Numbered from the stretch's first letter, positions 18,547-27,848 are shown. The stretch is DNA of 64,000 nucleotides from Chloroflexota bacterium (GCA_016191875.1 JACPVG010000029.1:186001-250000); one strand, 5' to 3'. Notes: generated by a model from the letters alone, not told the origin. Translations and numbers: made by a program.

Positions 18547-20388
18547 ATGCAATCCGAGTATATCAAAAACCAGCTTCATATGAGAGCAAGGCCTGGGGGC
18601 ATACCAGGTCCGCGCGCCTTGCGGTTCACTGAGGCGGCCGGCGCTTCACCTGGGCCATCCGGCAAACGACCTGACGATGGCGGTTTTAGATTGAACCGCC
18701 CTGCCTGGCGGTACCTGTTCGGCCTGTATCGGGATGACAAATTTGCGATAGCGCTGAGCGTGGCGGCGGCCATCGGGCAATCGCTGGCGCTGGTTCCGAT
18801 CGCGGCGCTGGTGCGGCGCGCGCTGGATGAAAGCATTCCGCAGGGGCGGACAGGTGAACTGCTGCTGATGGGCGCGCTGATGCTGGCCCTGTACATGGGC
18901 AATGCCGGATTGAACCTGTTCAGCCGGAACAAAGTGTATTGGATCAACAAGCATGCCGTGGAGCGGTTGCGGCAGGAGTTGATCAAAAAATACTACGCGT
19001 TTTCCCGAACCCAGTTGTATGACATTGACCGCAGTCTGCTTCATACGGTATTGGTTGAAGAGGCCAACCGAATCGACCAGATGGTCTCATCGCTCCTGGC
19101 GAACTTCCTCCCCGCCTTTTTTGTCAGTCTGTTCCTGGGAGGAATGTTAATCTACCTGAACTGGCAACTTTTCGTCACGCTGGTGCTGGTCGTGCCGGGG
19201 CTGGTCTTCCTCATCCGGCGCCTTGGCAGAAGGCTGCGCGGGCATGTCCGCGCTTTCCATCGTTCGTTCGAGGTGTTCATTCGCGGGGTGCGCTTCTTCC
19301 TGCGCACGATCGATCTGACCCAGACCCAGGCCGCCGTGGCGTATGAGACTCGCCGCCAGTTTGACAACCTCTCGGATCTGCGTGAAAAGGGCTATCGCTT
19401 CCTGTGGATGACGTCGGTCTATCGCACATCTCAAGACCTACTGGTGACGAGCGCGGGCGTGCTGGTGCTGTTCATGGGCGGTTGGGGGGTGATCTCAGGC
19501 TGGATCTCGATGGGAGAAGTGATTTCGTTCTATGTCACTTTGGCGCTACTCACGCGTTATCTATCCAGTTTTCTTGGAGCGATCACGGATATCGTTGTGG
19601 GCAACGAATCGCTGACGACTCTTTACGACCTGCTGAAAATAGAGCCTGCGCCGCCATATCGTGGCGCGGATATATCCGTGTTCCAGGGTCGAATCCGGTT
19701 TGAAGGGGTCAGTTTTGCGTATAGCCGTGAACACCCAATCTTCGTCGATTGCAATCTGGACATCCCCGCGGGAATGATCACGTCCATTAGCGGCCCAAAC
19801 GGCTCCGGGAAGACCACACTCATTAACCTGATATTGGGCTTCTACCGACCAGATAGCGGTGCGCTCTATGCTGATGGACTGCCCTATGAGACGCTTGACG
19901 TAGCAGCACTCCGCCGCCAAATAGGCGTGGTGCCGCAGAATCCGCTGCTGTTCTCTGCTACAGTTTCAGAGAACATAGCCTACGGTTTCGTTTCCGTTGA
20001 TGAGGCGGAACTCGAAGAAGCCGCCTTATCGGCCACCGCGCTGGATTTCGTTCGCGAGCTCCCGCAGGGATTTGAAACGCTGGTGGGTGAAGACGCGTTG
20101 TTCCTCTCTGGCGGGCAGCGCCAACGCCTGGCCATTGCGCGCGCCTTGCTCATCAAGCCAAGGTTTCTGATCCTGGATGAGCCCACGAACCACCTGGACG
20201 TCCCAGCCGTTGACCTGTTGATGGAAAATCTGCGCGCGTTACCCTATAAGCCGACGATTCTGCTGATCTCTCACGACCCTGAGGTCGTCAAACACGCTGA
20301 CCATAAATTCATGCTCCGTGATCGGGAAATCTTCAGGGTCGAGGCGCAGGAACTCCTAGAGAGAACCGATAGGTCGACAAACCGATGA
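18547..20388 (+). CDS. ABC transporter, fused permease and ATPase (exporter type)
   Basis: The membrane domain (about residues 55-345) has six helices and the nucleotide-binding domain occupies about 365-595. That domain has Walker A GPNGSGKTT, signature LSGGQRQR and Walker B LILDEPTNHLD. A half-transporter of 613 residues, it should act as a homodimer or pair with an absent partner. The first 50 residues are disordered and the start is uncertain: an in-frame ATG at 18580 is equally possible. It overlaps the glycosyltransferase gene by four bases (ATGA), so export of a glycan or lipid-linked product is a fair guess. Confidence 0.88.
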   Translation: MQSEYIKNQLHMRARPGGIPGPRALRFTEAAGASPGPSGKRPDDGGFRLNRPAWRYLFGLYRDDKFAIALSVAAAIGQSLALVPIAALVRRALDESIPQGRTGELLLMGALMLALYMGNAGLNLFSRNKVYWINKHAVERLRQELIKKYYAFSRTQLYDIDRSLLHTVLVEEANRIDQMVSSLLANFLPAFFVSLFLGGMLIYLNWQLFVTLVLVVPGLVFLIRRLGRRLRGHVRAFHRSFEVFIRGVRFFLRTIDLTQTQAAVAYETRRQFDNLSDLREKGYRFLWMTSVYRTSQDLLVTSAGVLVLFMGGWGVISGWISMGEVISFYVTLALLTRYLSSFLGAITDIVVGNESLTTLYDLLKIEPAPPYRGADISVFQGRIRFEGVSFAYSREHPIFVDCNLDIPAGMITSISGPNGSGKTTLINLILGFYRPDSGALYADGLPYETLDVAALRRQIGVVPQNPLLFSATVSENIAYGFVSVDEAELEEAALSATALDFVRELPQGFETLVGEDALFLSGGQRQRLAIARALLIKPRFLILDEPTNHLDVPAVDLLMENLRALPYKPTILLISHDPEVVKHADHKFMLRDREIFRVEAQELLERTDRSTNR

Positions 20389-21332
20389 AACTTGTTATCA
20401 ACATCCCGTGTCTGAATGAAGAACAGACACTGCCGTTGGTATTGCGGGAGCTGCCACAGGCGCTGTCTGGCGTGGATGAAATTGAGATACAGGTAGTGGA
20501 TGACGGCTCAACCGACCGCACCGCGGGTGTCGCCAGGGAATTTGGCTGCCGCGTCATTCAGCACAAGCGACATCTGGGCCTGGGCCGCGCCTTCAACACC
20601 GCGGTCTGGGGAGCGCTTGAGGCGGGCGCGGACATCATGGTGAATACGGATGCGGACAACCAGTATCCGGGGCGTTATATCGAAGAGTTGATTCAGCCGA
20701 TTCTGCATGGCGACGCGGACATCGTAATCGGGGACAGGCGACCCGGCAACGTCGTCTATTTTTCATGGGTGAAGCGGCTGATGCAGCGAATAGGCAACTG
20801 GTTGGTTCAATGGCTTGTTGGGGGGTATGTGCCGGATTCGGTATCCGGCTTTCGGGCTTATTCCGCGAATGCGCTACTCAACCTTAATGTCTATACCCGC
20901 TACTCCTATACGCTGGATTCGCTGGCCCAAGCGAGCCGCAAAGGATTGCTCGTAACCTGGGTCCCCATCCAGACAAATGCGCCAACCCGGCCCTCGCGGC
21001 TGTTTCGCAACATCTGGGGCCATATGCTGCAATCAGGGTTCAATCTGATGACCGTGTTCGTCATCTATGAACCTTTCCTGTTCTTCTTCTTCACGAGCAT
21101 GCTGTTTGCCGGGCCGGCAAATATCCTGGCCGTACGGTTTCTGTATTTTTACTTCCTCGGCCAGGGGAGCGGGCATATTCAGTCCTTGATCTTTGCCGCG
21201 GTCGGGTTCACGCTGGCTGGCCTACTGTTCGTGCTGGGTGTCTTGGGGCATCTCATCGGTCACTTGCGAAGATTATTGGAAGACATCTATTCGCTTCAAA
21301 AAACACAATTTCTATCCAAAAACGAGTATTAG
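20385..21332 (+). CDS. family 2 glycosyltransferase (DPM1-like) with C-terminal membrane helices
   Basis: Residues 1-215 form a GT-A domain with NIPCLNEEQTLP, VVDDGSTDRT and the DADNQYPG metal-binding DxD. Two transmembrane helices follow near 225-250 and 260-300. The set resembles polyprenyl-phosphate sugar transferases. It would load a sugar onto a lipid carrier at the inner membrane face. It is coupled to the upstream ABC gene by a four-base overlap. Two further glycosylation genes lie downstream on the other strand. Confidence 0.88.
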   Translation: MKLVINIPCLNEEQTLPLVLRELPQALSGVDEIEIQVVDDGSTDRTAGVAREFGCRVIQHKRHLGLGRAFNTAVWGALEAGADIMVNTDADNQYPGRYIEELIQPILHGDADIVIGDRRPGNVVYFSWVKRLMQRIGNWLVQWLVGGYVPDSVSGFRAYSANALLNLNVYTRYSYTLDSLAQASRKGLLVTWVPIQTNAPTRPSRLFRNIWGHMLQSGFNLMTVFVIYEPFLFFFFTSMLFAGPANILAVRFLYFYFLGQGSGHIQSLIFAAVGFTLAGLLFVLGVLGHLIGHLRRLLEDIYSLQKTQFLSKNEY

Positions 21333-21339
21333 GATAATG

Positions 21340-21368
21340 TTGACAAATAATGTAGACTACCGTATACT
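21340..21368 (+). promoter_or_regulatory. sigma70 promoter of the small secreted protein gene
   Basis: TTGACA at 21340-21345 and TATACT at 21363-21368 with a 17-base spacer, 38 bases before the GTG start. Confidence 0.85.
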
Positions 21369-21405
21369 CTAGCCAAGTGTGCTTATTCGCCATTGGAGGT
21401 GAGTC

Positions 21406-21879
21406 GTGAGCAAGAGTTTGAAGACCTTATTGAGCCTTGGCCTGGTAGCCCTGGTGGTTCTGGTTGCCGTGATGGCTCCGGTGAATGCCAGGACCGCGCT
21501 GGCGGTGGACTACTATGAAGATGAGCCACCGCCCGACGCCGGAACGCAGGGCCGCAATCGGGCTATCCTCTGGCACTACCACCTGACGGACCCCGCTGGT
21601 AAGTGCAAGACAGAGAACGACTGCGGTCTGTGGTTCACGGTTGGCTACGGCCCCGACCCGGACGGCGTGGAGGATGTCGTGAAGGTCGGCTCGAAGGGCA
21701 ACACCATCGTGGTGTGCCGCGAGTACACGGGCGGCGGCAGCCTATTTGTGGCCAATGGCTGGGGCCAACGCCTGGCTGGCAACTGGGTAGAGTACCCGAC
21801 CTTTGAGCACGAGGACGGCACCACCTGTGCCACCATCACGGGCATCAACGGCGACTTCTTTGTGGCCTACGTGCCCTAG
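21406..21879 (+). CDS. small secreted protein of unknown function
   Basis: 157 residues. The N-terminus is a signal peptide (basic SKSLK, a hydrophobic core of about 18 residues, cleavage likely after ALA near residue 33). The mature part has four cysteines and aromatic-rich strands (GLWFTVGYGPDPDG, GSLFVANGWGQRL). The GTG start is set by GGAGGTGA eight bases upstream. It stands alone between a strong promoter and a strong terminator, so it is probably well expressed. No family is recognised. Confidence 0.75.
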   Translation: MSKSLKTLLSLGLVALVVLVAVMAPVNARTALAVDYYEDEPPPDAGTQGRNRAILWHYHLTDPAGKCKTENDCGLWFTVGYGPDPDGVEDVVKVGSKGNTIVVCREYTGGGSLFVANGWGQRLAGNWVEYPTFEHEDGTTCATITGINGDFFVAYVP

Positions 21880-21908
21880 TCGCCCAACTGCAGCAACTGT
21901 AGTATGCC

Positions 21909-21941
21909 AGAGACCGGCGTTTGCCGGTCTCTGTTTATTTT
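21909..21941 (+). terminator. intrinsic terminator of the secreted protein gene
   Basis: Ten-base perfect stem (21909-21918 with 21923-21932), four-base loop, then GTTTATTTT. Confidence 0.9.
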
Positions 21942-23540
21942 CTACTCGCAAATGACTTCGTAAACTGCGAAATATTCAAGCCGAATCTCCTGGAAGCATT
22001 CCGGTTGAAACGGCGTCAGGTTGGAATCTTCGAGGCTGACCAGCAGGTAGAGGGGTCTTGGGAAAACTTCCAGGAACTGAAGGCGGGCGGCGGTTTCGCT
22101 GCGTCGGAACATCTGCCATTCGACGGCGGAGTAATCATCGTTGAGCATAGTGGGAGCGATGATCTCGAAACCTGTCCAGCCAACGGCCCACGTAGCGTAC
22201 GACGGATCCAGGGTGAGGAGACTCGCTTCCGGGGGCAGGAGCGTGTCCAGGGCGTCAATTTCAGCCAGCTCTTCCGCCTGTATGAGCGGTTTTGTGTCGA
22301 GTGAGCGATTGGCGACATGTACCCCCATGAGAACCAGCACAGCCATGGCGGCCCAGCGACCCCAGGCTCCGCCTGACGTGAGACCCGATGAGCGGAAGAG
22401 CCCGAGCCAGCCGATGGCCGCGAAAAGAATGAGGAAGATGTCAAAGTATATCAAGAACCGACGGTAGAAAAATAGTTTCAACCCGATGATGGCGGCGAGG
22501 ACGAGCGTGGCGACCACCAGGCTTCTGCTCTGGCGCGCCCTCAGCAACCCTGGGAGCCCAAGCGCAAGCAACGGCGCATTGAAATTGAAGTAGACGATAG
22601 TGTCCAGGTATTGGCCGGCGTTGGCCGTGCCGCCCAGTTGTATCTCGCTCACCGAACGCAGGAAACGCGATGCCTGCCCGAAGATGTAAACGTCAACCCG
22701 GTCGTAGTTGGTAAGAAGCGTCAGGCCCAGAATGATGAACCCGTTGGCCGCGACCCACAGGCGCTCGCGCCAGGAGGTTTCACGAAAGCGCATGAGCCAG
22801 TGGAGCGCGTACGCCAGGCCAAAGAGCGCTAACGCCAACTGATGCATCCCGGCAACCAGAGTGCCCAGGAGGATCAACCCCCAATTCAACCGGTTCGCGT
22901 CGTCGAGCGTGTGCAGGGCGAACACGAGGAAGATGATGCCAAAGGCGTTCTTATAGTAGTTCAGTTGGAAGAGATCAAACTGGGTAATTGAAACAGAGAA
23001 CAACAGCGCGGCCACAATCCCTGCATCCTGCCCGAAGAGTCTGCGGCCTTCCCGGTAGAGAACAAGCGCTGTGAGGGAAGTCACAAGAATGAAGATGGGG
23101 ATATTGACGATGGTGAATCCGAAGATGGCGGTGAGGCCGTGCATCAACAGGGTGAAGGGCAGCGGGTAAATGCCAGACCAGACCGCATCGTTGGGCCTCT
23201 CGAACAGAGCCTTGTACAGGCCGGGGTCGAAGCCCAATGGGACCTGATTATCTATATAAGGTAATGACCGAATTGCCAGCGCGAACAGGAACGCACCGAT
23301 GACCCAGACCCGGCTGAGTTGCGGCTGTTTGTCGGCAGTCTCTGTCAGTGCAAGGCCCAGTAGGCCAAGTATCAGGGCGATGAACCACAGGTTAAAGCTA
23401 TCGGGAACCCCCAGACCGAAGGCGCGCAGGCCGTAGAGCACCAGAAAGACAATCCACAGGAGCCTATGGGTATCCTGAAGGGCGGGCCTGGCAGCCCGAA
23501 GCCATTGGGCCAGGGTGGCGCGGATCTCAATGGAATTCAT
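21942..23540 (-). CDS. polytopic membrane protein, GT-C glycosyltransferase-like
   Basis: About 532 residues with roughly eleven to twelve transmembrane helices and a soluble C-terminal stretch of about 110 residues. An early extracellular loop carries FDPGLYKALFERPND, reminiscent of the acidic catalytic loop of GT-C enzymes that use polyprenyl-linked sugars. The start is uncertain: 23540 (ATG) has no clear ribosome site, while a TTG at 23636 has a GGAG nearby and would overlap the upstream gene. It sits downstream of a GT4 gene, supporting a glycan-assembly role. Confidence 0.7.
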   Translation of the reverse strand: MNSIEIRATLAQWLRAARPALQDTHRLLWIVFLVLYGLRAFGLGVPDSFNLWFIALILGLLGLALTETADKQPQLSRVWVIGAFLFALAIRSLPYIDNQVPLGFDPGLYKALFERPNDAVWSGIYPLPFTLLMHGLTAIFGFTIVNIPIFILVTSLTALVLYREGRRLFGQDAGIVAALLFSVSITQFDLFQLNYYKNAFGIIFLVFALHTLDDANRLNWGLILLGTLVAGMHQLALALFGLAYALHWLMRFRETSWRERLWVAANGFIILGLTLLTNYDRVDVYIFGQASRFLRSVSEIQLGGTANAGQYLDTIVYFNFNAPLLALGLPGLLRARQSRSLVVATLVLAAIIGLKLFFYRRFLIYFDIFLILFAAIGWLGLFRSSGLTSGGAWGRWAAMAVLVLMGVHVANRSLDTKPLIQAEELAEIDALDTLLPPEASLLTLDPSYATWAVGWTGFEIIAPTMLNDDYSAVEWQMFRRSETAARLQFLEVFPRPLYLLVSLEDSNLTPFQPECFQEIRLEYFAVYEVICE

Positions 23541-23583
23541 GGGGAGAGTTGCCGGGTTCGCGACTCTACGGGGAGTCGGACGT

Positions 23584-24813
23584 TCATGCGTGTGGGCGGT
23601 CAGGCGGGTGGAGCCCAGGTGAGTTGAAGCCTCCAACTCCGCCTGAGAGTATATCGCGATACAACTGGCGGTAGACCTCTATGGAGTGAGACCAGCTGAA
23701 GGGCAGGCCGGCGGGGTCGACCCTGGGGCGGGGCTGGCGCAACAAGCGCGTGAGCATTTCGGCCGAATCGTAGATGGCGATGCCCGCTACAGTTTCTGCG
23801 AGCTCCCGGTGGGAAGGGGTGTCCGAGGCCAGCACCGGAATACCGCAGGCCAGGTATTCGAGAATCTTGAGGGGATGATTGTAGTCATAGACGATGTTGG
23901 AGGGGTAGTGGCAAAGCCCGTAATCGAAGCCGTTGACCAGAGTTGGGACTTCACTGTGAGGCCGGTCTCCAAGAAAGTGGACGCGCTGGCTGATGCGCAG
24001 GTCTTCGCAAAGGCGTTCCAATTCCTCGCGTTGCTCGCCATCGCCTACGAAGGCCAGATTTACCCCCGGCGCGGAGCCCGATGCCGCGCCAAACCATCTG
24101 AGAAACCGGTCAAGCTCGCGGGCGCGAGTCAAGTTCCCGGTGTAGCCGATAAGGATGTCTTCCGGCGCGAGGCCGAGATCGGTTCTGAGAGTCGATGGCC
24201 GCGGTTGGAACGTATCTGTATCCACCGCCGAGCCGAGAATGGTCACCGGTGTGTCTCGACGGTACCCGTAATGGGCTGCGTAGTATTCGGCGAGCCCGCG
24301 GGTAACAAAGAGCAAGTGATCCGCGAATCGCAATAAGCTTCGCTCCTCGATTGTCAGGATGGCCTTCGTCGGGCGGTACCAGAGCTTATCGAGATGGCGC
24401 ATGGCGAAGATCATCTCGATCCAGGGGCTGCGCACATCGTAGAGAATCCTTACTTCGGGCGAAATGAGTCGCTTGAAAAGCGCTGCGGCCAACAGCGAGG
24501 AATTGGGGTAGAAGCAGTGCAGAAGGGCAATCGGCCGGTTTCTGTGTTCGCGGAGAAGAATCTGGAAACAACGAACTGTGAAACGCAGATTGTCTCGAAC
24601 GCGATACAGCGAGCCGGAAACGTGGTGCTGCGTGTCCAGGGTTCCCAAGCGCTCCTGTATACCCTGTTCTGCTGCTCCGGTAATCGCGTTGAGCGAAAAT
24701 TCGCCGACCGGGTCGAAGTACTTCAGGAAGTTCGTCAGGTAGATTGAGAGAGGTTGGCTGGCCCCCAGAGGTGAGTTCTGGAGGATGAAGACCCGGGGCG
24801 GGAAGGCTGGCAT
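23584..24813 (-). CDS. family 4 glycosyltransferase
   Basis: 409 residues with a GT-B fold. The C-terminal half has IGYTGNLTRARELD, the VGDGEQREEL loop and the donor-site EX7E-like HPLKILEYLACGIPVLAS. It should transfer a sugar from a nucleotide donor to a glycan or lipid acceptor in the cytosol. The start at 24813 is supported by a minus-strand TATAAT six bases upstream. It lies upstream of the polytopic membrane protein gene on the same strand and is divergent from the LiaF-like gene. Confidence 0.85.
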   Translation of the reverse strand: MPAFPPRVFILQNSPLGASQPLSIYLTNFLKYFDPVGEFSLNAITGAAEQGIQERLGTLDTQHHVSGSLYRVRDNLRFTVRCFQILLREHRNRPIALLHCFYPNSSLLAAALFKRLISPEVRILYDVRSPWIEMIFAMRHLDKLWYRPTKAILTIEERSLLRFADHLLFVTRGLAEYYAAHYGYRRDTPVTILGSAVDTDTFQPRPSTLRTDLGLAPEDILIGYTGNLTRARELDRFLRWFGAASGSAPGVNLAFVGDGEQREELERLCEDLRISQRVHFLGDRPHSEVPTLVNGFDYGLCHYPSNIVYDYNHPLKILEYLACGIPVLASDTPSHRELAETVAGIAIYDSAEMLTRLLRQPRPRVDPAGLPFSWSHSIEVYRQLYRDILSGGVGGFNSPGLHPPDRPHA

Positions 24814-24819
24814 GGATGG

Positions 24820-24825
24820 ATTATA
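24820..24825 (-). promoter_or_regulatory. -10 box of a leaderless promoter (GT4 gene)
   Basis: TATAAT on the minus strand, six bases before the ATG at 24813. Confidence 0.6.
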
Positions 24826-24831
24826 CGTGGT

Positions 24832-24860
24832 TTGCTCAGAGTGAAAAAATGCACTATACT
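24832..24860 (+). promoter_or_regulatory. promoter of the LiaF-like gene
   Basis: TTGCTC at 24832-24837 and TATACT at 24855-24860 with a 17-base spacer. It is divergent from the leaderless GT4 promoter. Confidence 0.65.
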
Positions 24861-24881
24861 GGCGTGGGAAAGGAGTGTTCA

Positions 24882-25400
24882 ATGCAAAAGAATGGGCAAC
24901 TCGCAATTGCTCTGGCGTTGATTGTTATTGGCGCGCTCTTCCTTATGGCCAACCTCATGAATTTCGATGTCGGCCGGATCTTCTGGCCGACGGTTCTGGT
25001 AATGGCCGGCCTGGTTCTGATCCTTCGCCCGGTGTCATTGGAAAAGACATTCAAGCCGTTTGGGTTGGAGCGATTCGGGGCGTGGGAGCCTGGCGATGCA
25101 GAATACGCCATGTTCGTGGGCGAAATCGACCTGGACTTTGGACAGGCGACGCTGAAGGATGGCGTTACGAAACTCGGCGTAAAGGCGTTTGTGGCAGACA
25201 CCGAACTGCGTATTCCGGCCGAGATCGGCGTGCGATTGATGACCAGCGCTTTCGTGACCGATTCCAATATCAACGGAGATAAGATGGACCACATCTTTTC
25301 CGGCGTTTCACACAAGTCCGAGAACTATGACGCCGCGCCGAAGAAGCTGGATGTCGACCTCACAGGTTTTGTCGTAAGTCTGAAGCTGCGACACGGTTGA
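24882..25400 (+). CDS. LiaF-like membrane protein
   Basis: 172 residues. Two hydrophobic helices at the N-terminus (about 7-25 and 32-50, the second ending at LILRP) are followed by a beta-helical C-terminal domain with regular hydrophobic strands (LDFGQATLKDGVTKLGVKAF) typical of the cell-wall-stress protein LiaF and DUF2154. It may modulate a wall-stress response, but no LiaRS pair is in the window. AGGAGT precedes the ATG at 24882. Confidence 0.7.
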   Translation: MQKNGQLAIALALIVIGALFLMANLMNFDVGRIFWPTVLVMAGLVLILRPVSLEKTFKPFGLERFGAWEPGDAEYAMFVGEIDLDFGQATLKDGVTKLGVKAFVADTELRIPAEIGVRLMTSAFVTDSNINGDKMDHIFSGVSHKSENYDAAPKKLDVDLTGFVVSLKLRHG

Positions 25401-25407
25401 AAAGCGA

Positions 25408-25432
25408 AGAGCGCCCGAGGGCGCTCTTTTTC
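25408..25432 (+). terminator. intrinsic terminator after the LiaF-like gene
   Basis: AGAGCGCC (25408-25415) pairs with GGCGCTCT (25420-25427), then TTTTTC. It lies between convergent genes. Confidence 0.85.
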
Positions 25433-25436
25433 ATTG

Positions 25437-25862
25437 TCAGGATCCCGATGACCTCGCCGTGAACAACAGGAAAATTCCTCCGGCGAGCAGAAGAATCGGC
25501 AGCATCAGGCCCCAACTCAAGTTGAATAGAAATGTGCAGGCGACTGCGATGAGCACGAGCCCCCAGAAGGCGCGGCTGCGGGCACCGGGGGTGAGTTGGG
25601 CCTTCTGGCGGTAGATACCCCAGGCTTGCGTTAGATTGGAAATACCTGGCACCAGGATGAAGACCGCCCACCAGTTGTTCAGATGGATGAACCGAAAATT
25701 GGTGAAATTCTGAAACAGCATGAGTGTGCCCACGACCAGCAGCACCAGCCCCCAAATCCATGTCTGGCTGCCGGACCAGCGCAATTCAAAACCTCTTTCT
25801 CCCTCCGCCTCATTCCGAGAGGGTTTCTCTTCTTTGTTGTAGCCCGAGTCTTGGTCGCTCAC
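25437..25862 (-). CDS. small membrane protein with charged N-terminus
   Basis: 141 residues. A hydrophilic N-terminal 30 residues are followed by about four transmembrane helices (around 35-50, 62-78, 98-112 and 116-135). It resembles the N-terminal membrane half of LiaF-like or DUF5668 proteins but lacks their C-terminal domain. The GTG start is set by GGAGG just upstream. It lies next to the LCP gene on the same strand. The function is unknown. Confidence 0.65.
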   Translation of the reverse strand: MSDQDSGYNKEEKPSRNEAEGERGFELRWSGSQTWIWGLVLLVVGTLMLFQNFTNFRFIHLNNWWAVFILVPGISNLTQAWGIYRQKAQLTPGARSRAFWGLVLIAVACTFLFNLSWGLMLPILLLAGGIFLLFTARSSGS

Positions 25863-25921
25863 AGTGGCCTCCAGTGGGGTTCTCTAGACAGATATACGTA
25901 TTCAGCGGTTCATGGTCGCGT

Positions 25922-27115
25922 CTAAGGCTCCAGCGCTTGCAGCATCAATTCGAGGACCTTGATCTGATCGGGAATCAAGACGTAGGCACCGGAAACCGGA
26001 AGTCGGACGACCTGCACCATCCCCGGCTTTATCGCATAGCGTTCTACCCGGGAGGTGTCTGATAATTGGGCGGCCAGTGGGATAAGCGGCAGCAGATCTT
26101 CTAACTGGATATCGGTAACCACATAGCGGTGATAGAGGTTATACAATTCGCTGGCGCGGTTCAGCCCATCCAGCGAGAGCAGGCGCTTGAAGATGGCTTC
26201 GAGGACGGCCTGCTGGCGTTCGGCGCGGTCGAAGTCGCTGCTGGTGGCGCGCGATTGTACATACCACTTTGCCGTCTTGCCGTTCATGGTGATCCAGCCT
26301 TCTCCAACCGAGTATTTCCCTCCGGCAAAGGAGGGGTCGGAGAGCGGCTTTGTCACATAGACTCGAATTCCCCCAAGGGTATCGATCACCTTAATGAATG
26401 CTTCCATGCCAATGTTCACGTGGTAATCCGGACGGACGCCGAAGTTGTACTCAAATGCAGTCTTCAGGAGTTCGTAGCCGCCGGTGGGCTGGATGGCATT
26501 GATCTTCATCATCGAATAACCCGGTGCGTATACATACAGATCGCGCGGGAAGCTCGTGACGCTGGCTGTACCGGCATCGGGGTTGAGGGTGAGCAACAGG
26601 ATGGTATCCGTGCGGGCGCCTAATTTCCGGCGATAATCGTTGCCCAACAGCAAGATATTTATCTGCCCATCCGGGAGGGGGATGATCCCGACCGGCGGAG
26701 GAATAGGGACGGAAGGCCAACTGCTGGGGCCGGGGTATTTCCCCCATGTGACCGGAATCGTTTCGCCGCGCTGGTTGACGAGCAGCGGGAAGGGGGTTGG
26801 ACTGCCGGCTGGCGTCTCGCTGGCGAAGAAGCGGGGCGGCTGGATGCCTAACAGGCGGCCGGCCGCGGTTGGAGAGGCTAACGCGCCCGACTCAGGCGTC
26901 GCCGTAACGAATTCGGCGTTTTGGGTTGGCAGGGGGATATCCGGCGTGTTGGTTGCGCGCGAGCCTGGCAGGGAAGCGTTACCGACGGCCTGGAGTCCGA
27001 GGAACGCTACCAGAAGCAGGGCCAAACTGAGAAGATAAAAGGCGTTTCTGAGCCGGCCCAGCGCCGACGACCCGGTCTTTCTCACAATTTCGAGTATAGC
27101 ATTGGCGGTTGCCAT
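25922..27115 (-). CDS. LytR-CpsA-Psr (LCP) family glycopolymer ligase
   Basis: 397 residues. A cytosolic stretch and one transmembrane helix (about 27-43) are followed by a Pro/Thr-rich spacer and the LCP domain (about 140-360). Hallmarks are RTDTILLLTLNP, SFPRDLYV and the arginine-rich SRATSSDFDRAERQQ motif that binds the lipid pyrophosphate. It should attach glycopolymers from a lipid carrier to peptidoglycan outside the membrane, which suits the nearby glycosyltransferase genes. The ATG at 27115 puts the membrane helix in the usual place. Confidence 0.88.
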   Translation of the reverse strand: MATANAILEIVRKTGSSALGRLRNAFYLLSLALLLVAFLGLQAVGNASLPGSRATNTPDIPLPTQNAEFVTATPESGALASPTAAGRLLGIQPPRFFASETPAGSPTPFPLLVNQRGETIPVTWGKYPGPSSWPSVPIPPPVGIIPLPDGQINILLLGNDYRRKLGARTDTILLLTLNPDAGTASVTSFPRDLYVYAPGYSMMKINAIQPTGGYELLKTAFEYNFGVRPDYHVNIGMEAFIKVIDTLGGIRVYVTKPLSDPSFAGGKYSVGEGWITMNGKTAKWYVQSRATSSDFDRAERQQAVLEAIFKRLLSLDGLNRASELYNLYHRYVVTDIQLEDLLPLIPLAAQLSDTSRVERYAIKPGMVQVVRLPVSGAYVLIPDQIKVLELMLQALEP

Positions 27116-27241
27116 TTCGCCGGGCGACAATGGCCTTCTCAAAGTCGATTGACAAGAGAATCTCTTTGTGCTGCATTGGCCCAAAACAGCAGGATTTTGG
27201 GGGTTTTCATTGGTCAGGAAGGCCGGGAACGTAAATGGCGT

Positions 27242-27279
27242 AGCGTAAGGGACAGGTTTATAAACCTGTCCCTTACGCT
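27242..27279. repeat. 38-bp perfect palindrome
   Basis: The 19-base arm AGCGTAAGGGACAGGTTTA is followed at once by its exact reverse complement. It lies in the 473-base gap between the LCP gene and the DUF2277 gene. Its centre AGGTTT-AT-AAACCT is shared in form with the palindrome at 49331-49363. No transposase is nearby. The rest of this gap (27116-27241 and 27280-27588) holds no gene I can support. Confidence 0.85.
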
Positions 27280-27588
27280 TTGAGAAAGCCATGGATGGGC
27301 GACCAGGGAGTCTTTACACAGAACAGATGTTCAGATATACTGAGCAAACTGGAGACACGATGATCTTCCGCATTAACACCAGAGGGCAGTGTTATTATTT
27401 GAAGCGCGCGGCCGTTGGATCTTCGTCGCGCTTCGTTTACTGCTTCAGCTGTGAACTGTCGGCGGAGACGGTTGAATCGTTGCCCCCACAATTCGCGGTC
27501 GCCGAGACTCGAACAGGCCTGCCGATAATCCGACGGGTGGAACAGCCCCCGGACCCATTGTGCTATACCAACGTCAGGAGATGCCAGC

Positions 27589-27795
27589 ATGTGCAGGAAC
27601 ATCCATCGGTTGAGATACATTGACCGGACGGCCACACAAGAAGAGTATCTGGCGGCCGCCCGTCAGTATGTACGCAAGGTCAGTGGATTCCGCGAACCTT
27701 CCAGGGCCAACCACGAGGCCTTCGAGCGGGCGGTGGCGGAAATCGCCAGGTCAACACAAGAGCTGATGGATGGCCTGGTGGTGCGCGGCGTGTGA
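27589..27795 (+). CDS. DUF2277 family protein
   Basis: 68 residues matching the small DUF2277 family over its full length. It has the MCRNIHRL start, the AAARQYVRKVSGFREPSRAN core and a helical end with F-x-RAVAEIA. The family is soluble and of unknown function. GGAGA stands about eight bases before the ATG. It lies alone between the palindrome region and the lipoprotein gene. Confidence 0.85.
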   Translation: MCRNIHRLRYIDRTATQEEYLAAARQYVRKVSGFREPSRANHEAFERAVAEIARSTQELMDGLVVRGV

Positions 27796-27819
27796 GGCGT
27801 TCCTGTTGTCCTTCGGGAT

Positions 27820-27848
27820 TTGCACAAAGGCGGCATCTGGATTAGAGT
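27820..27848 (+). promoter_or_regulatory. promoter of the TPR lipoprotein gene
   Basis: TTGCAC at 27820-27825 and TAGAGT at 27843-27848 with a 17-base spacer. Confidence 0.55.

Noticed and set aside
27495-27575. A tRNA-like stretch on the minus strand (TTCGAGTC loop motif and a GGTATAGCACAATGGG segment).
   Set aside because: The T-stem does not pair, no seven-base acceptor stem can be formed, and the anticodon arm is poor. It may be a decayed tRNA but I cannot support a functional one.
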